Below, one piece after another: positions 43,340-52,634 of a DNA stretch of 64,000 nucleotides. The notes below the pieces were generated by a model that searched no databases, was not told the origin of the DNA, and saw only the letters and a list, made by a program, of their open reading frames with translations. The stretch is from Marisalimonas marina (lineage in GTDB: Bacteria; Pseudomonadota; Alphaproteobacteria; Puniceispirillales; Marisalimonadaceae). Location of the stretch: the NCBI GenBank assembly GCA_038131365.1, contig JAYPPH010000003.1, positions 558,001 through 622,000 of the forward strand. The letters are read 5' to 3'. The position numbers and the translations under genes are program-made. Within the stretch, counting starts at the first letter, position 1; each line of letters opens with the position of its first letter.

Positions 43340-45388
43340 TTGGAATCAACTAAAATTACTAAAATTCTATCCGCGACTGTAATCAGCATTGATGATGATG
43401 GTTTTTCTATTGGTAAATTTGAAAACGAAGACCAAATTATTAATCACATAGACATACCATTTAATCATAATAATATAGTTTTTGGCCTTGGTGATATTTT
43501 ATTATTAGAAGTTCAGTTAAGAAAAAATATATGGAAACTTATTAAAATAATTAAAAAAGTTAATATTGTAAGAAAACAGTTTTTTGCAGAAGTAAAATTA
43601 AAATCGAAGAACCTCGTACTCCAAGAATTGGATAGATCAAAGTATAAAGAAAATATAAAACCTATACCATCAGACAAATATTCAATTAAAAATGGTGATA
43701 TCGTAAGGGCTCAAATTGCCTCCGGCAAAACATTAAATAAACTTAAGATCAAGAAAATCAAAAAAAATAAATTAGGGAACAAAAATGGAAATTTGTTAGC
43801 AGAAATATTAGAAGTAATTGGCTCCTCTTTTGATCCCAAAACATTTTCTCATCTATCAATTAAAGAAAATGATATAAAAACAAATTTTAACCAAAATATT
43901 AAAGAAGAAATAAAATCACTTAATACACATGATTATGATGTACGAACTGACTTATCATCTGTTCCTTTTGTAACAATAGATGGAGAAGATGCAAAAGATT
44001 TTGACGATGCTGTTTTTGCTCAAAAATTATTAGATAATAGTGGATGGAGGATATTAGTATCTATTGCCGATGTATCTTATTTTGTTAAATCGGGTTCTTA
44101 TTTAGATAAAGAAGCAAAAGAAAGAGGTAATTCGGTATATTTACCTAATTTAGTTATCCCTATGCTTCCCGAAGAGTTATCAAACGAACTTTGTTCTCTA
44201 AAGCCAAATGTAGATAGATTATGCTTAACTGTAGACATGACACTAAATAATGATGGTAAAAAATTATCTCATAAATTTTTTAGATCAAAAATTAATTCAA
44301 AAAAAAGACTAACTTATGATGAAGTTGAAAATATTATTGAAAATAAAACATCACACTCTAATTATGAAACAGAAATTATAGATGTTATAAAATCTTTATA
44401 TGATGTTTATTCAACTCTTGAAAAAGTAAGAAATAAACGAGGTGCACTGAATTTAGATTTACCAGAAAAAAAAATATTGTTTGATAATAAAAATTGGCCG
44501 ACTGAAGTAAAAAAGGTTTACGGTTTAAGAAGTAATAAGATTATTGAAGAATTAATGATTCTTGCTAATGTCTCTGCCGCAGAAGAAATACAAAAATATA
44601 ACAATGAATCAATTTACCGTATTCATGAGCCACCAAGCCCAGAAAAGTATCAAGCTTTAATAGATTTAATCGGGAAACCATTAGCAAATAATTTAATTGG
44701 GAAAATACCACATCCATCATTAATGAATAAAATTCTAGAACAAACTCGAGAAACTTCAGATTTTGAAATTATAAATCAATCAATTTTAAGAAGTCAGTCT
44801 CAAGCAAAATATAATAATCTTAATAAATCACATTTTGGCTTAGCTCTTAAAAACTATGTCCATTTTACTTCACCAATCAGGCGTTACGCTGACTTACTTA
44901 TACATAGGCAAATTATCCAAATAATAAATACAAAACAAAAAAAGAAAAACACAACATATCCAAAGAAAAATAGTGACTTAGAATTAGTTTGTGAGCATAT
45001 TTCAAATACTGAAAGGAAGGCAATAGTCGCAGAACGAAAAACCATAGACCGTCTTATAGCATTGATATACCAAGAACGTATTAATCAAATAATTGAGTGT
45101 GAAGTTGTTTCTGTACATAAGTTTGGAATGTTTGTCTCTATTGATAATGGAATAGCTGATGCATTAATGCCTGTAAGAGAACTGCCCTACGACTGGTACG
45201 ATTATAATCAAAAAAAACAATCATTAACTGGAGAGAGTAATGGTTTAATTTTTAATGTTGGGATGAAATTAAAAGCTAAAATAGCTGAGGTTAATTCATC
45301 TACTGGAAGCATATTAGTAAAATTGCACGATCGTTTTCGTAATAATGAATTTCAAAAACCAAGAAGAAAAAGATATAAAAGAAAATAA
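43340..45388 (+). CDS. rnr: Ribonuclease R
   Basis: 682 residues from TTG 43340. The RNB catalytic acidic cluster DGEDAKDFDD is at 214-223; DLLIHRQI and the C-terminal S1 domain (ECEVVSVHKFGMFVSIDNG) are present with a basic tail RRKRYKRK. Compared with typical RNase R (700-800 residues) it lacks the N-terminal helix-turn-helix domain and starts at the first cold-shock domain. It is a 3'-5' exoribonuclease of structured RNA. A short ATG frame (43303-43353) precedes it out of frame. Operon with topA likely. Confidence 0.93.
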   Translation: MESTKITKILSATVISIDDDGFSIGKFENEDQIINHIDIPFNHNNIVFGLGDILLLEVQLRKNIWKLIKIIKKVNIVRKQFFAEVKLKSKNLVLQELDRSKYKENIKPIPSDKYSIKNGDIVRAQIASGKTLNKLKIKKIKKNKLGNKNGNLLAEILEVIGSSFDPKTFSHLSIKENDIKTNFNQNIKEEIKSLNTHDYDVRTDLSSVPFVTIDGEDAKDFDDAVFAQKLLDNSGWRILVSIADVSYFVKSGSYLDKEAKERGNSVYLPNLVIPMLPEELSNELCSLKPNVDRLCLTVDMTLNNDGKKLSHKFFRSKINSKKRLTYDEVENIIENKTSHSNYETEIIDVIKSLYDVYSTLEKVRNKRGALNLDLPEKKILFDNKNWPTEVKKVYGLRSNKIIEELMILANVSAAEEIQKYNNESIYRIHEPPSPEKYQALIDLIGKPLANNLIGKIPHPSLMNKILEQTRETSDFEIINQSILRSQSQAKYNNLNKSHFGLALKNYVHFTSPIRRYADLLIHRQIIQIINTKQKKKNTTYPKKNSDLELVCEHISNTERKAIVAERKTIDRLIALIYQERINQIIECEVVSVHKFGMFVSIDNGIADALMPVRELPYDWYDYNQKKQSLTGESNGLIFNVGMKLKAKIAEVNSSTGSILVKLHDRFRNNEFQKPRRKRYKRK

Positions 45389-45453
45389 AAAAATAACAGA
45401 ACTTGACTTAGAAAAAAAAATACATAAATTGGCATTAATCATCGGAGATTATT

Positions 45454-45621
45454 ATGGCAAAACCAGCTACACTTCAAATTAAGCTTTTAAGCACAGCAGA
45501 TACTGGCACTTTTTATGTAACCAAGAAAAATCCTAGGACTAAGCCTGAAAAATTAGAATTAAAGAAATACGACCCAAAAATTCGTAAACACGTTATTTTT
45601 AAAGAAGCAAAAATTAAATAA
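45454..45621 (+). CDS. rpmG: 50S ribosomal protein L33
   Basis: A 55-residue frame MAKPATLQIKLLSTADTGTF continuing with YVTKKNPRTKPEKLELKKYDP and ending IFKEAKIK. This is the short L33 without zinc-binding cysteines. ATCGGAG precedes the ATG by seven bases. Located after rnr, the usual alphaproteobacterial order. Confidence 0.95.
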   Translation: MAKPATLQIKLLSTADTGTFYVTKKNPRTKPEKLELKKYDPKIRKHVIFKEAKIK

Positions 45622-45624
45622 ATC

Positions 45625-46416
45625 TTAACTACATTTTTGATCTTTTGTAGTTTCAATACTTTTTAAAGTTGCTCTAATTTCAAAATCTCCATAATCTACC
45701 TCGTAGTAATGAGCTACTCCTTTTTCATCTAGGTCTAATTTTATTTCGTAATCTGGGTTACCCTTCCTGGTATTTTCTCCATAAAAAGCAACTTTCATTG
45801 GCCAAACCATATTATTTTCTAACAAATTAAATCCGGTAGTGGGTGACTTCTTTTTTTTCCCTATAAAGGTTGAAACTGTTTTGATAAATTCTTTCTCTTC
45901 ATTTCCAAAAAAAACCTTTTGAGTAAATAATTTTTCTCCAGCTTTAGCTTTTTCAATGATTTTTCTTAAATGTTCTATTGGGAATAATAAGTCATTATCA
46001 AACGATAATTTTTTTATATTATCTTTAATCAAATAACCTTTAATACCACTTTTGTTTTTTTCAACAAAACCCTCGTAAGCGTTCTTGCCATTAAATTGAC
46101 TGTCATCTTTAAGTTCAAAGCTATGCTTTGTTCCTAAAAAATCTTCATAAGTAGAATAGGTAGAAAAACTGTTTGAGGTCTTTTTATTTGGTAAACTATA
46201 TATTAGCACATAGTCTTCTTTAACTTTCCAACCCTCACATGCTTTACTTATTTCAAAATATGTTTGGCCTTGGCCACCTTCAAGAAAACTACCATCTTTA
46301 ATATTTGTTAAGGTTAGTGAATATATTGCCTTATGTGACAAGAGTTCAGCGTAAGAGTGATTACAAAAAGTAAATAAAAATATTAATCCTATTAAACAAT
46401 TTTTTATTATCATCAA
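45625..46416 (-). CDS. eipB: EipB-family (DUF1849) periplasmic envelope protein
   Basis: 263 residues with an N-terminal signal (LIGLIFLFTFCNHSYA). The mature start LLSHKAIYSLTL, the GGQGQTYFEISKACEGW segment, and the C-terminal KDQKC correspond to EipB, a beta-spiral protein with a conserved disulfide between a Cys in the CEGW motif and one near the C-terminus; both are present. In Brucella EipB supports outer-membrane integrity. ATG start; divergent from rnd. Confidence is high on family, moderate on exact role. Confidence 0.8.
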   Translation of the reverse strand: MMIIKNCLIGLIFLFTFCNHSYAELLSHKAIYSLTLTNIKDGSFLEGGQGQTYFEISKACEGWKVKEDYVLIYSLPNKKTSNSFSTYSTYEDFLGTKHSFELKDDSQFNGKNAYEGFVEKNKSGIKGYLIKDNIKKLSFDNDLLFPIEHLRKIIEKAKAGEKLFTQKVFFGNEEKEFIKTVSTFIGKKKKSPTTGFNLLENNMVWPMKVAFYGENTRKGNPDYEIKLDLDEKGVAHYYEVDYGDFEIRATLKSIETTKDQKCS

Positions 46417-46495
46417 ATCTATCTCTATTTTTACTTATTTCATAAATATTTAAATAATGTTGTTTTATATAAATTTTGTTTTAAGTTAAACAACT

Positions 46496-47650
46496 ATGGT
46501 CAAATCTAACACTATTATTACAGATAATATTACATTAAATGAATTCTATAATAAATGTATAAAAGAAAAAGTATTAGCTGTTGATACCGAATTTATTAGA
46601 GATAATACTTATTACCCATCTTTATGCTTAATACAAATTGCTGGTGAGAATTTTGCTGCAGCTATAGATCCCTTATCTGGCTTAGAAATGCAACCTGTTT
46701 GGGATTTACTTGCAAACGAAAAAATTTTAAAAGTTTTTCATGCTGCAAGACAAGATATTGAAATTTTTCTTCATTTAACAGAAGAAATTCCTAAACCAAT
46801 TTTTGATACTCAAATAGCAGCAATGTTTTGTGGATTAGGAGAACAAGTTGGGTACGAAAAATTAGTTAATAATTTTTTAGATCTATCAATCAATAAAGAA
46901 AATCAATTTACTAATTGGCTTCAGAGACCATTAACAAAAAACCAAATTGAATATGCAATTTCTGATGTTACGCATTTAATTAAAATTTATCCTCTAATTT
47001 TGAAATCAATCAAAGACCTAAATAGAGAGGATTGGGTACAGAAGGAAACAGAGTATCTTACTAATAAAAATCTGTATATCACCGATCCCATGACTGCATG
47101 GGAGAGAATTAAAATTAAACAATTAAATAGAGAAACCTTAAATTATTTGAAATACCTTGCATCATGGAGAGAAATAGAATGTAAAAAAAGAAATGTCCCT
47201 AGAAATCGATTAATTAGAGATGAAGTGCTCGTTAATATCGCAGTCCTAAAACCAAGAGAAATAGACAAATTAAAAAAAATTAGGGGTATTTCAAAAAATT
47301 TGTCTGTTGATGATTTTTACCAAATTCTTGAGACCATCAAACAATCAACTAAAAATAACTCTGACCAATGGCCTCAAATAAATAATACTTATAAGAAAAA
47401 AAATGTTGATAAATGTAGTCTAGAATTATTGAAACTCCTACTATCGTATTGCTCAGAAAAAAGTGGGTTAGCACAAAAATTAATTGCAGACACTGAAGAT
47501 TTAAGAAATGTATTACTTGATCCCAATAAAAACCATGGAATGTTTAGTGGATGGAGAAATAAAATATTTGGAAATTATGTGAAGTTGTTATTAGATGGGA
47601 AATTAGCTTTCACTATTGAAAATAATAAAATTAAGAAAATCAAATTTTAA
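46496..47650 (+). CDS. rnd: Ribonuclease D
   Basis: 384 residues. DEDD exonuclease motifs: VDTEFIRDNTYYP (Asp28/Glu30), FHAARQDIEIFL, and YAISDVTHLIKIY, followed by an HRDC domain (WREIECKKRNVPRNRLIRDEVL, LKKIRGIS). It trims tRNA and other RNA 3' ends. Convergent with the Hda-like gene. Standard length. Confidence 0.95.
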   Translation: MVKSNTIITDNITLNEFYNKCIKEKVLAVDTEFIRDNTYYPSLCLIQIAGENFAAAIDPLSGLEMQPVWDLLANEKILKVFHAARQDIEIFLHLTEEIPKPIFDTQIAAMFCGLGEQVGYEKLVNNFLDLSINKENQFTNWLQRPLTKNQIEYAISDVTHLIKIYPLILKSIKDLNREDWVQKETEYLTNKNLYITDPMTAWERIKIKQLNRETLNYLKYLASWREIECKKRNVPRNRLIRDEVLVNIAVLKPREIDKLKKIRGISKNLSVDDFYQILETIKQSTKNNSDQWPQINNTYKKKNVDKCSLELLKLLLSYCSEKSGLAQKLIADTEDLRNVLLDPNKNHGMFSGWRNKIFGNYVKLLLDGKLAFTIENNKIKKIKF

Positions 47651-47658
47651 CATAAATA

Positions 47659-48360
47659 TTAATTTTCAAAAATAGTTCTTATAATTTTATAATTAACTTT
47701 TTCTTTTATTTCTAAAGTATAGGCATCTAATTTATCTATTATTTTTATAATATTTTCAAAACTTCGCTCAACTCTCTCCAAAATATAAAATATATGATTA
47801 TCACTCAAAAATAATTTTTTATCATTCGAGTATTTAACCATAAATGAATATAATAAAACGTCATCAGGTTCATTAATTTCGCTAGATATTATACTACGAA
47901 TTCTTGAGTTTAAATCTTCCAAATCCCAATTCATATCGTGTGGGGAAAAACGTGATAGAAATAAAATAGAACCATCAAAATTCAAAACCCTATTAAAAAA
48001 ATGCATTACTAATTCTGAAGGATAGAATTTACAAGGATGAAAATTATCAACAACGAAAATATTTCCCTTTTTTATCGTATCCAAATTAAAAGATGATAAA
48101 CTTTCTAAATAAATAGAATTATTATTATCTCGAAAAATAGAGCTTAAATGAGTTTTTCCAGATCCTTTAGGCCCAAAAATTATTGCAGCTGATATTGTAT
48201 TTTTTTGCCAATAATTAAAATTTTCGACTAATTTAACAGCTGATTCATTTGAGCTAGAGATTATAAAATTTTCTCTATTTTTAACAGATTTAAACGATAA
48301 CGGTAGTATAAGTTGTTTATTAAAAGAAACCTTGTTAATTTTTCTTATTTTAGAAGACAT
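47659..48360 (-). CDS. hdaA: Hda/DnaA-family ATPase (regulatory inactivation of DnaA)
   Basis: 233 residues. Walker A GPKGSGKTH at 63-71, Walker B-like IFVVDNFHP, an Arg-rich sensor LNSRIRSI and a lid-type C-terminus without the DnaA DNA-binding domain IV. This matches HdaA/Hda, which with the beta clamp promotes ATP hydrolysis by DnaA to limit replication initiation in alphaproteobacteria. The N-terminal QLILPLSF resembles the clamp-binding motif. Usual neighbours (AI-2E permease and DUF2066 protein next to purM) are kept. Confidence 0.85.
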   Translation of the reverse strand: MSSKIRKINKVSFNKQLILPLSFKSVKNRENFIISSSNESAVKLVENFNYWQKNTISAAIIFGPKGSGKTHLSSIFRDNNNSIYLESLSSFNLDTIKKGNIFVVDNFHPCKFYPSELVMHFFNRVLNFDGSILFLSRFSPHDMNWDLEDLNSRIRSIISSEINEPDDVLLYSFMVKYSNDKKLFLSDNHIFYILERVERSFENIIKIIDKLDAYTLEIKEKVNYKIIRTIFEN

Positions 48361-48372
48361 AGAAATAATTCA

Positions 48373-49401
48373 CTAAAATAGTTTAGCCATATAGTATCTC
48401 AACAACACACCACAGATAGCAGCAATAGGTAGAGATATTAAAACACCAACAAAACCTGCTAAATATGCACCAGTCAGAAGAGCAAACATTATCCATATTG
48501 GATTAAGGTTTATTGCATTTCCAACAAATTTAGGTGTTAAATAATAACTCTCTAGGAGTTGACCTGCTAAAAATATTGATAATATCACCAATATTTCAGT
48601 TGATATTCCAAACTGAAACAAACCAAGAATTAATGTAAGTCCACCACCTAAAAACGCTCCAATATACGGAACAAATGATATTAGACCTGAAAATATACCC
48701 AATAGTATACCAAATTTTATACCAACCAAAAACAGTGATATTGCATAAAAAGTTGCTAAAATAGTACAGATTGAACTCTGACCTCTAATAAATTTAGATA
48801 AAACAAGATCAATTTCATTAGTTAACTTTTTAAAATCTTTAAAATTTGATTTAGAAGCTAAATCATCAAAGAAAGATTTAATTTTTTCAAACTCTAAACT
48901 CATGTAAAAACTAATAACTAAGATTAAAATTATATTAAAAAAACTATTAAAGAACTCGACACTATTCTTAATCAGTTCGTTACCAGATTTCAAAAAAGTA
49001 TTAGATAATGGTTTAAACAAAATAGAAATATCTAATGATTTAAATTGATCATAAAACAAATACTTAGAATTCATTTCTCTAATAAAATTCTCAAAGTTAC
49101 TTATATAAGAAGGTAATATTAAAATTAGATTTTGAGTTTGCTCTAAGATAATTGGAACAATCAAAATAAAAATTGATAATAAAAGTAAAATAAAAATTAT
49201 TATGGATAACAAACTTGCAAAAGTTTTATTGATATATTTATCAAAATATAATTTTATAGGATTAGTGATATATACAATGATAAAAGCTATTATAAATAAT
49301 TTCACAACTTCAAAAACATAAATTGAGAAAAAAAATAATATAAATATTCCTAAGAAAACAAGTAATACTTTGTAATTAAAAAAACCTGGAAGATTCGACA
49401 T
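48373..49401 (-). CDS. AI-2E family transporter (PerM-like)
   Basis: 342 residues with about eight hydrophobic helices. The AI-2E/UPF0118 pattern includes the N-terminal helix pair, a soluble central part, then SFVPYIGAFLGGGLTLILGL and an end with NLNPIWIMFALLTGAYLAGFVGVLISLPIAAICGVLLRY. Such permeases include TqsA and sodium/proton antiporters; the transported species is not known here. Lies 12 bp from the Hda-like gene, forming an operon with it and with the DUF2066 gene. Confidence 0.88.
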   Translation of the reverse strand: MSNLPGFFNYKVLLVFLGIFILFFFSIYVFEVVKLFIIAFIIVYITNPIKLYFDKYINKTFASLLSIIIFILLLLSIFILIVPIILEQTQNLILILPSYISNFENFIREMNSKYLFYDQFKSLDISILFKPLSNTFLKSGNELIKNSVEFFNSFFNIILILVISFYMSLEFEKIKSFFDDLASKSNFKDFKKLTNEIDLVLSKFIRGQSSICTILATFYAISLFLVGIKFGILLGIFSGLISFVPYIGAFLGGGLTLILGLFQFGISTEILVILSIFLAGQLLESYYLTPKFVGNAINLNPIWIMFALLTGAYLAGFVGVLISLPIAAICGVLLRYYMAKLF

Positions 49402-49416
49402 TTAATAATTCTACTC

Positions 49417-50760
49417 CTATTGATCAACTAAAACATATTGACCAGATTTTAAGCTATCAAAGATTATTTTTTTTTCACCAACAGCTTGAAAAAACGCTTT
49501 CTTATCTCCCATAAACTTGACATTTACTCTTCCTGCTGATTTTGATAATGAAATTACATTCACTTCTAACACAAATGGTAAACTCTCTAACTGTTCTAAT
49601 ATAAACGGCCATATTTTTATATGTTTTTGCTTAACCTCAATATTTGCTTTGTAAGAAAGTTTTTTTGAAGAACCAAATAGGTTTCGTGTAATCTCTTCAA
49701 GTTTTGTTGATGATTTTTTATTGTAGTAAATAATTTCGTTTTCAATATTAACTAACCCTTTATCAAAGAAATCTTCTGTAGACTTAACATTTATAATCTT
49801 GTCGTTAAATAATAATTCTCTAGTTAACATTGTTGTTGAATTTTTATTAAAGGGAATAATTAAATTAACTTCATCATAAACACGAGTATTTATTAAATTA
49901 TCTTGTTTCCAACTTTTCTGAATTGAATTTATGATATTAGTAACCTCTTTTTTTATTATACTTTCATCAATATTAAAGACTGAATAGGTTTTTGAGAGCG
50001 TGGTTGTATTTCTATAAATAGTATTTTCTAAGTTTCCATTTTTGTTATAAAACTTGGCATATGTTAATAAATAAGTTTTCCCATCAGTTTTTAAAACTGG
50101 CTCTCCATAAACCAATAATAAAGAATTAGTTTTCTCGTTTTTGATTAAGTCTTGAATAAGCTTTTTATTTAACTTAGCTTGAGAATTAGCTTTAAGGTTT
50201 CTATTGAAATAAAAATTTCCTTTAGCTAATTCCAATTTTACCAGACCATCATTTAACATCAGTTCTTGTTTCCAATTTTTATACCAGGCGTCATTTTCAT
50301 CCCAAAAAATCATTCCTCTGAGGCCCTTAAAAATTGGTAAAATAGAAATAGGCTCTCGAAATGTTTCTGAATACTGTATTTTCTTATTACGAAAGAAATT
50401 AATCACAGACATTCTTTTAAAACAAATATCAAAATTAGCTATATACCTCTTATCACTATTTGCTTCTTTGTTTATTTTTAAATAATCCACTAGTTGAGAA
50501 ATATCTGCATTATTAATTTTAATATCTTCATTGGTTATAGTTAGTCTTTTAATTAGTCTTTTGTACCCAATTAATTTTGCCTTCAACTCAGCCTCAGCCC
50601 TTGCTTTCATGATAGACGATTTTGTTAAGTCAACACTTATATTTTGAATATAAAATGATGAACTTCGACAATCATCATTAGTTAAACCTAATGATACATT
50701 TGTAAAAATTAAGATCTTAATCAGAATAAAAAAAATTAATTTTAAATTTTTAAGTATCAT
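49417..50760 (-). CDS. DUF2066-domain exported protein
   Basis: 447 residues with an N-terminal signal (FFILIKILIFTNVSLG). The DUF2066 start is seen in FYIQNISVDLTKSSIMKARAEAELKAKLIGYKRLIKRL. The gene sits ahead of the AI-2E permease and divergent from purM, an order conserved in alphaproteobacteria. Probable periplasmic or lipid-associated protein; function unknown. Its C-terminal part (about 330-447) has no recognised domain. Confidence 0.75.
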   Translation of the reverse strand: MILKNLKLIFFILIKILIFTNVSLGLTNDDCRSSSFYIQNISVDLTKSSIMKARAEAELKAKLIGYKRLIKRLTITNEDIKINNADISQLVDYLKINKEANSDKRYIANFDICFKRMSVINFFRNKKIQYSETFREPISILPIFKGLRGMIFWDENDAWYKNWKQELMLNDGLVKLELAKGNFYFNRNLKANSQAKLNKKLIQDLIKNEKTNSLLLVYGEPVLKTDGKTYLLTYAKFYNKNGNLENTIYRNTTTLSKTYSVFNIDESIIKKEVTNIINSIQKSWKQDNLINTRVYDEVNLIIPFNKNSTTMLTRELLFNDKIINVKSTEDFFDKGLVNIENEIIYYNKKSSTKLEEITRNLFGSSKKLSYKANIEVKQKHIKIWPFILEQLESLPFVLEVNVISLSKSAGRVNVKFMGDKKAFFQAVGEKKIIFDSLKSGQYVLVDQ

Positions 50761-50880
50761 TTCCGTGATCGTCTAATATTTTAATTGATAAGTAAGTATA
50801 ACATAGATATATGAATAAGTGATTTTTAAAAATTAATGTAAAAATTTATAACCCTTTAACTCTTAATTAAGATTTACTTT

Positions 50881-51957
50881 ATGACAAAAACTTTTGTTAA
50901 ATCAAAAAAAACTGAAATAACTTATAGTAAATCTGGTGTAAATATTGATGAAGGTAATAGGCTTGTTTCTGAAATTTCAAACATTACTGAAGCCACCTCG
51001 ATTGATGGGACAACTGCTGAAATAGGTGGTTTTGGTGGTATATTTGATTTAAAAAAAGCAGGCTTCAAAGACCCTTTGCTGATCTCAAGCACTGACGGCG
51101 TTGGTACCAAATTACAATTGGCCATTAAAACACAGGCTTATTTCAATATAGGGATAGATTTAGTTGCCATGTGTGCTAATGATGTTTTAGCCCAAGGTGC
51201 TCAACCACTTTTTTTTATGGATTACTATGCTACCGGTAAATTAGATAGAAAAGTAGCTGTGGAAGTTATAAAAGGTATCGCTGAGGCTTGCAAGCAATCA
51301 GGGTGTGCTCTTATTGGTGGAGAAACTGCAGAAATGCCTGGGCACTATGAAAAAAATAGTTTTGATTTAGCAGGGTTTTGTGTTGGTGCTGTAGAAAGAG
51401 ACAAACTTTTAAATCCAAACACAGTAAAAAAAGGTGATGCTGTGATTGGCGTTTCTAGTAGTGGGATTCATTCTAATGGTTTTTCCCTTATTAGAAAAAT
51501 TTTAGATACTTACTCAATTGATTTATTTCAAAGATCAGACTTTGATAAAACGAAGTCTCTTTCTGATATATTGATGCAACCTACCTTATTATATAATAAT
51601 GCCTTTCAAGCAGCTAACAAGAGCAATAAAGTTAAATCTGTTTGCCATATAACTGGCGGAGGACTAATAGAAAATCCTCCTAGATCATTCAACAAAAAAC
51701 TTACTCTAAATTTCAATATGAATAATTATGAAATGCCTCCTCTTTTTCAATGGATAAAAGAAAAAGCTAATATTTCACTTTATGAAATGCTGAAAACCTT
51801 TAATTGTGGAATTGGTTTACTAATATTTGTTGATGAAAAAGATAAAGTTGATGTTTTAAATAATATTATAAATGAAGGCTATGATGCTTTTTTAATAGGT
51901 TCTATGGAAGAAAAAACTTCAAATAAGAACGTTTATTTTGATGGTTGGGGATTTTAA
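50881..51957 (+). CDS. purM: Phosphoribosylformylglycinamidine cyclo-ligase
   Basis: 358 residues. PurM motifs: STDGVGTKLQLAIKTQAYFNIGIDLVAMCANDVLAQGAQPLFFMDYYATG, GGETAEMPGHY, SSSGIHSNGFSLIRK and HITGGGLIENPPR. It closes the imidazole ring to AIR in purine synthesis. purN, which commonly follows, is absent here; the next gene is a 42-residue oxidase subunit. Confidence 0.97.
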   Translation: MTKTFVKSKKTEITYSKSGVNIDEGNRLVSEISNITEATSIDGTTAEIGGFGGIFDLKKAGFKDPLLISSTDGVGTKLQLAIKTQAYFNIGIDLVAMCANDVLAQGAQPLFFMDYYATGKLDRKVAVEVIKGIAEACKQSGCALIGGETAEMPGHYEKNSFDLAGFCVGAVERDKLLNPNTVKKGDAVIGVSSSGIHSNGFSLIRKILDTYSIDLFQRSDFDKTKSLSDILMQPTLLYNNAFQAANKSNKVKSVCHITGGGLIENPPRSFNKKLTLNFNMNNYEMPPLFQWIKEKANISLYEMLKTFNCGIGLLIFVDEKDKVDVLNNIINEGYDAFLIGSMEEKTSNKNVYFDGWGF

Positions 51958-51996
51958 AAATTCTATTTTTAATTTTTTAGAGATAAGGAGAAGAAA

Positions 51997-52125
51997 ATGA
52001 ACAAAAAATTGGACAAAGAAACACAAGAGCATAAAGATTTCTATGATAATTTTTTGAAATACACAACTTACAGTACGATTGCAGTAATAGTGATTGTTGC
52101 TCTTATGGCAATTTTTTTAGTTTAA
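51997..52125 (+). CDS. aa3-type cytochrome c oxidase subunit IV
   Basis: A 42-residue frame, MNKKLDKETQEHKDFYDNF then LKYTTYSTIAVIVIVALMAIFLV, with a single C-terminal membrane helix. Size, the charged N-terminus ahead of an F-x-K-x-TT turn, and the terminal helix ending FLV match the alphaproteobacterial aa3 oxidase subunit IV microprotein. AAGGAG is six bases ahead of the ATG. Other oxidase subunits are not in the window. Confidence 0.78.
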   Translation: MNKKLDKETQEHKDFYDNFLKYTTYSTIAVIVIVALMAIFLV

Positions 52126-52135
52126 TAAATCTTCT

Positions 52136-52558
52136 TTATTCAACTATTTCAATTCCTGAAAAGAAAAAAGAGATTTCATTTTTAGCATTCTCTAAACTAT
52201 CTGAACCATGAACTGAGTTAGCTTCTATACTTACTGCAAACTCTTTTCTAATAGTTCCTTCTTTTGCTTCTGAGGGATTAGTAGCTCCCATAACTTCTCT
52301 ATTTAACATTACAGCATTTTCACCAGCTAAAACTTGTACCACTACAGGACCCGAAATCATAAAATCTACTAAGTCATTGTAAAAAGGTCTATCTTTGTGA
52401 ATTTCATAGAATTTTTGTGCCATTTGTTTAGAAAGTTGAAGTCTTTTTTGTGCGATTATTTTTAAACCAGCTTGTTCTAATTTAGCATTAATTGCTCCAG
52501 TCAAATTTCTTTTAGTAGCATCTGGTTTGATAATAGATAAAGTGTTTTCAATAGTCAT
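52136..52558 (-). CDS. ndk: Nucleoside diphosphate kinase
   Basis: 140 residues. TLSIIKPDATKRNLTGAI at the start, GPVVVQVLAGENAVMLNREVMGATNP, and the active-site His in ANSVHGSDSLENA. It transfers gamma phosphate between nucleotides to balance NTP pools. ATG start; convergent with the oxidase subunit gene, ten bases between the stops. Confidence 0.97.
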   Translation of the reverse strand: MTIENTLSIIKPDATKRNLTGAINAKLEQAGLKIIAQKRLQLSKQMAQKFYEIHKDRPFYNDLVDFMISGPVVVQVLAGENAVMLNREVMGATNPSEAKEGTIRKEFAVSIEANSVHGSDSLENAKNEISFFFSGIEIVE

Positions 52559-52634
52559 AAAAAGTCTCCAAAATTTACAAAATTAGTTATACTTAAAAAG
52601 TATAATAATCAAGATATTTTAATAATTTTAAAAA

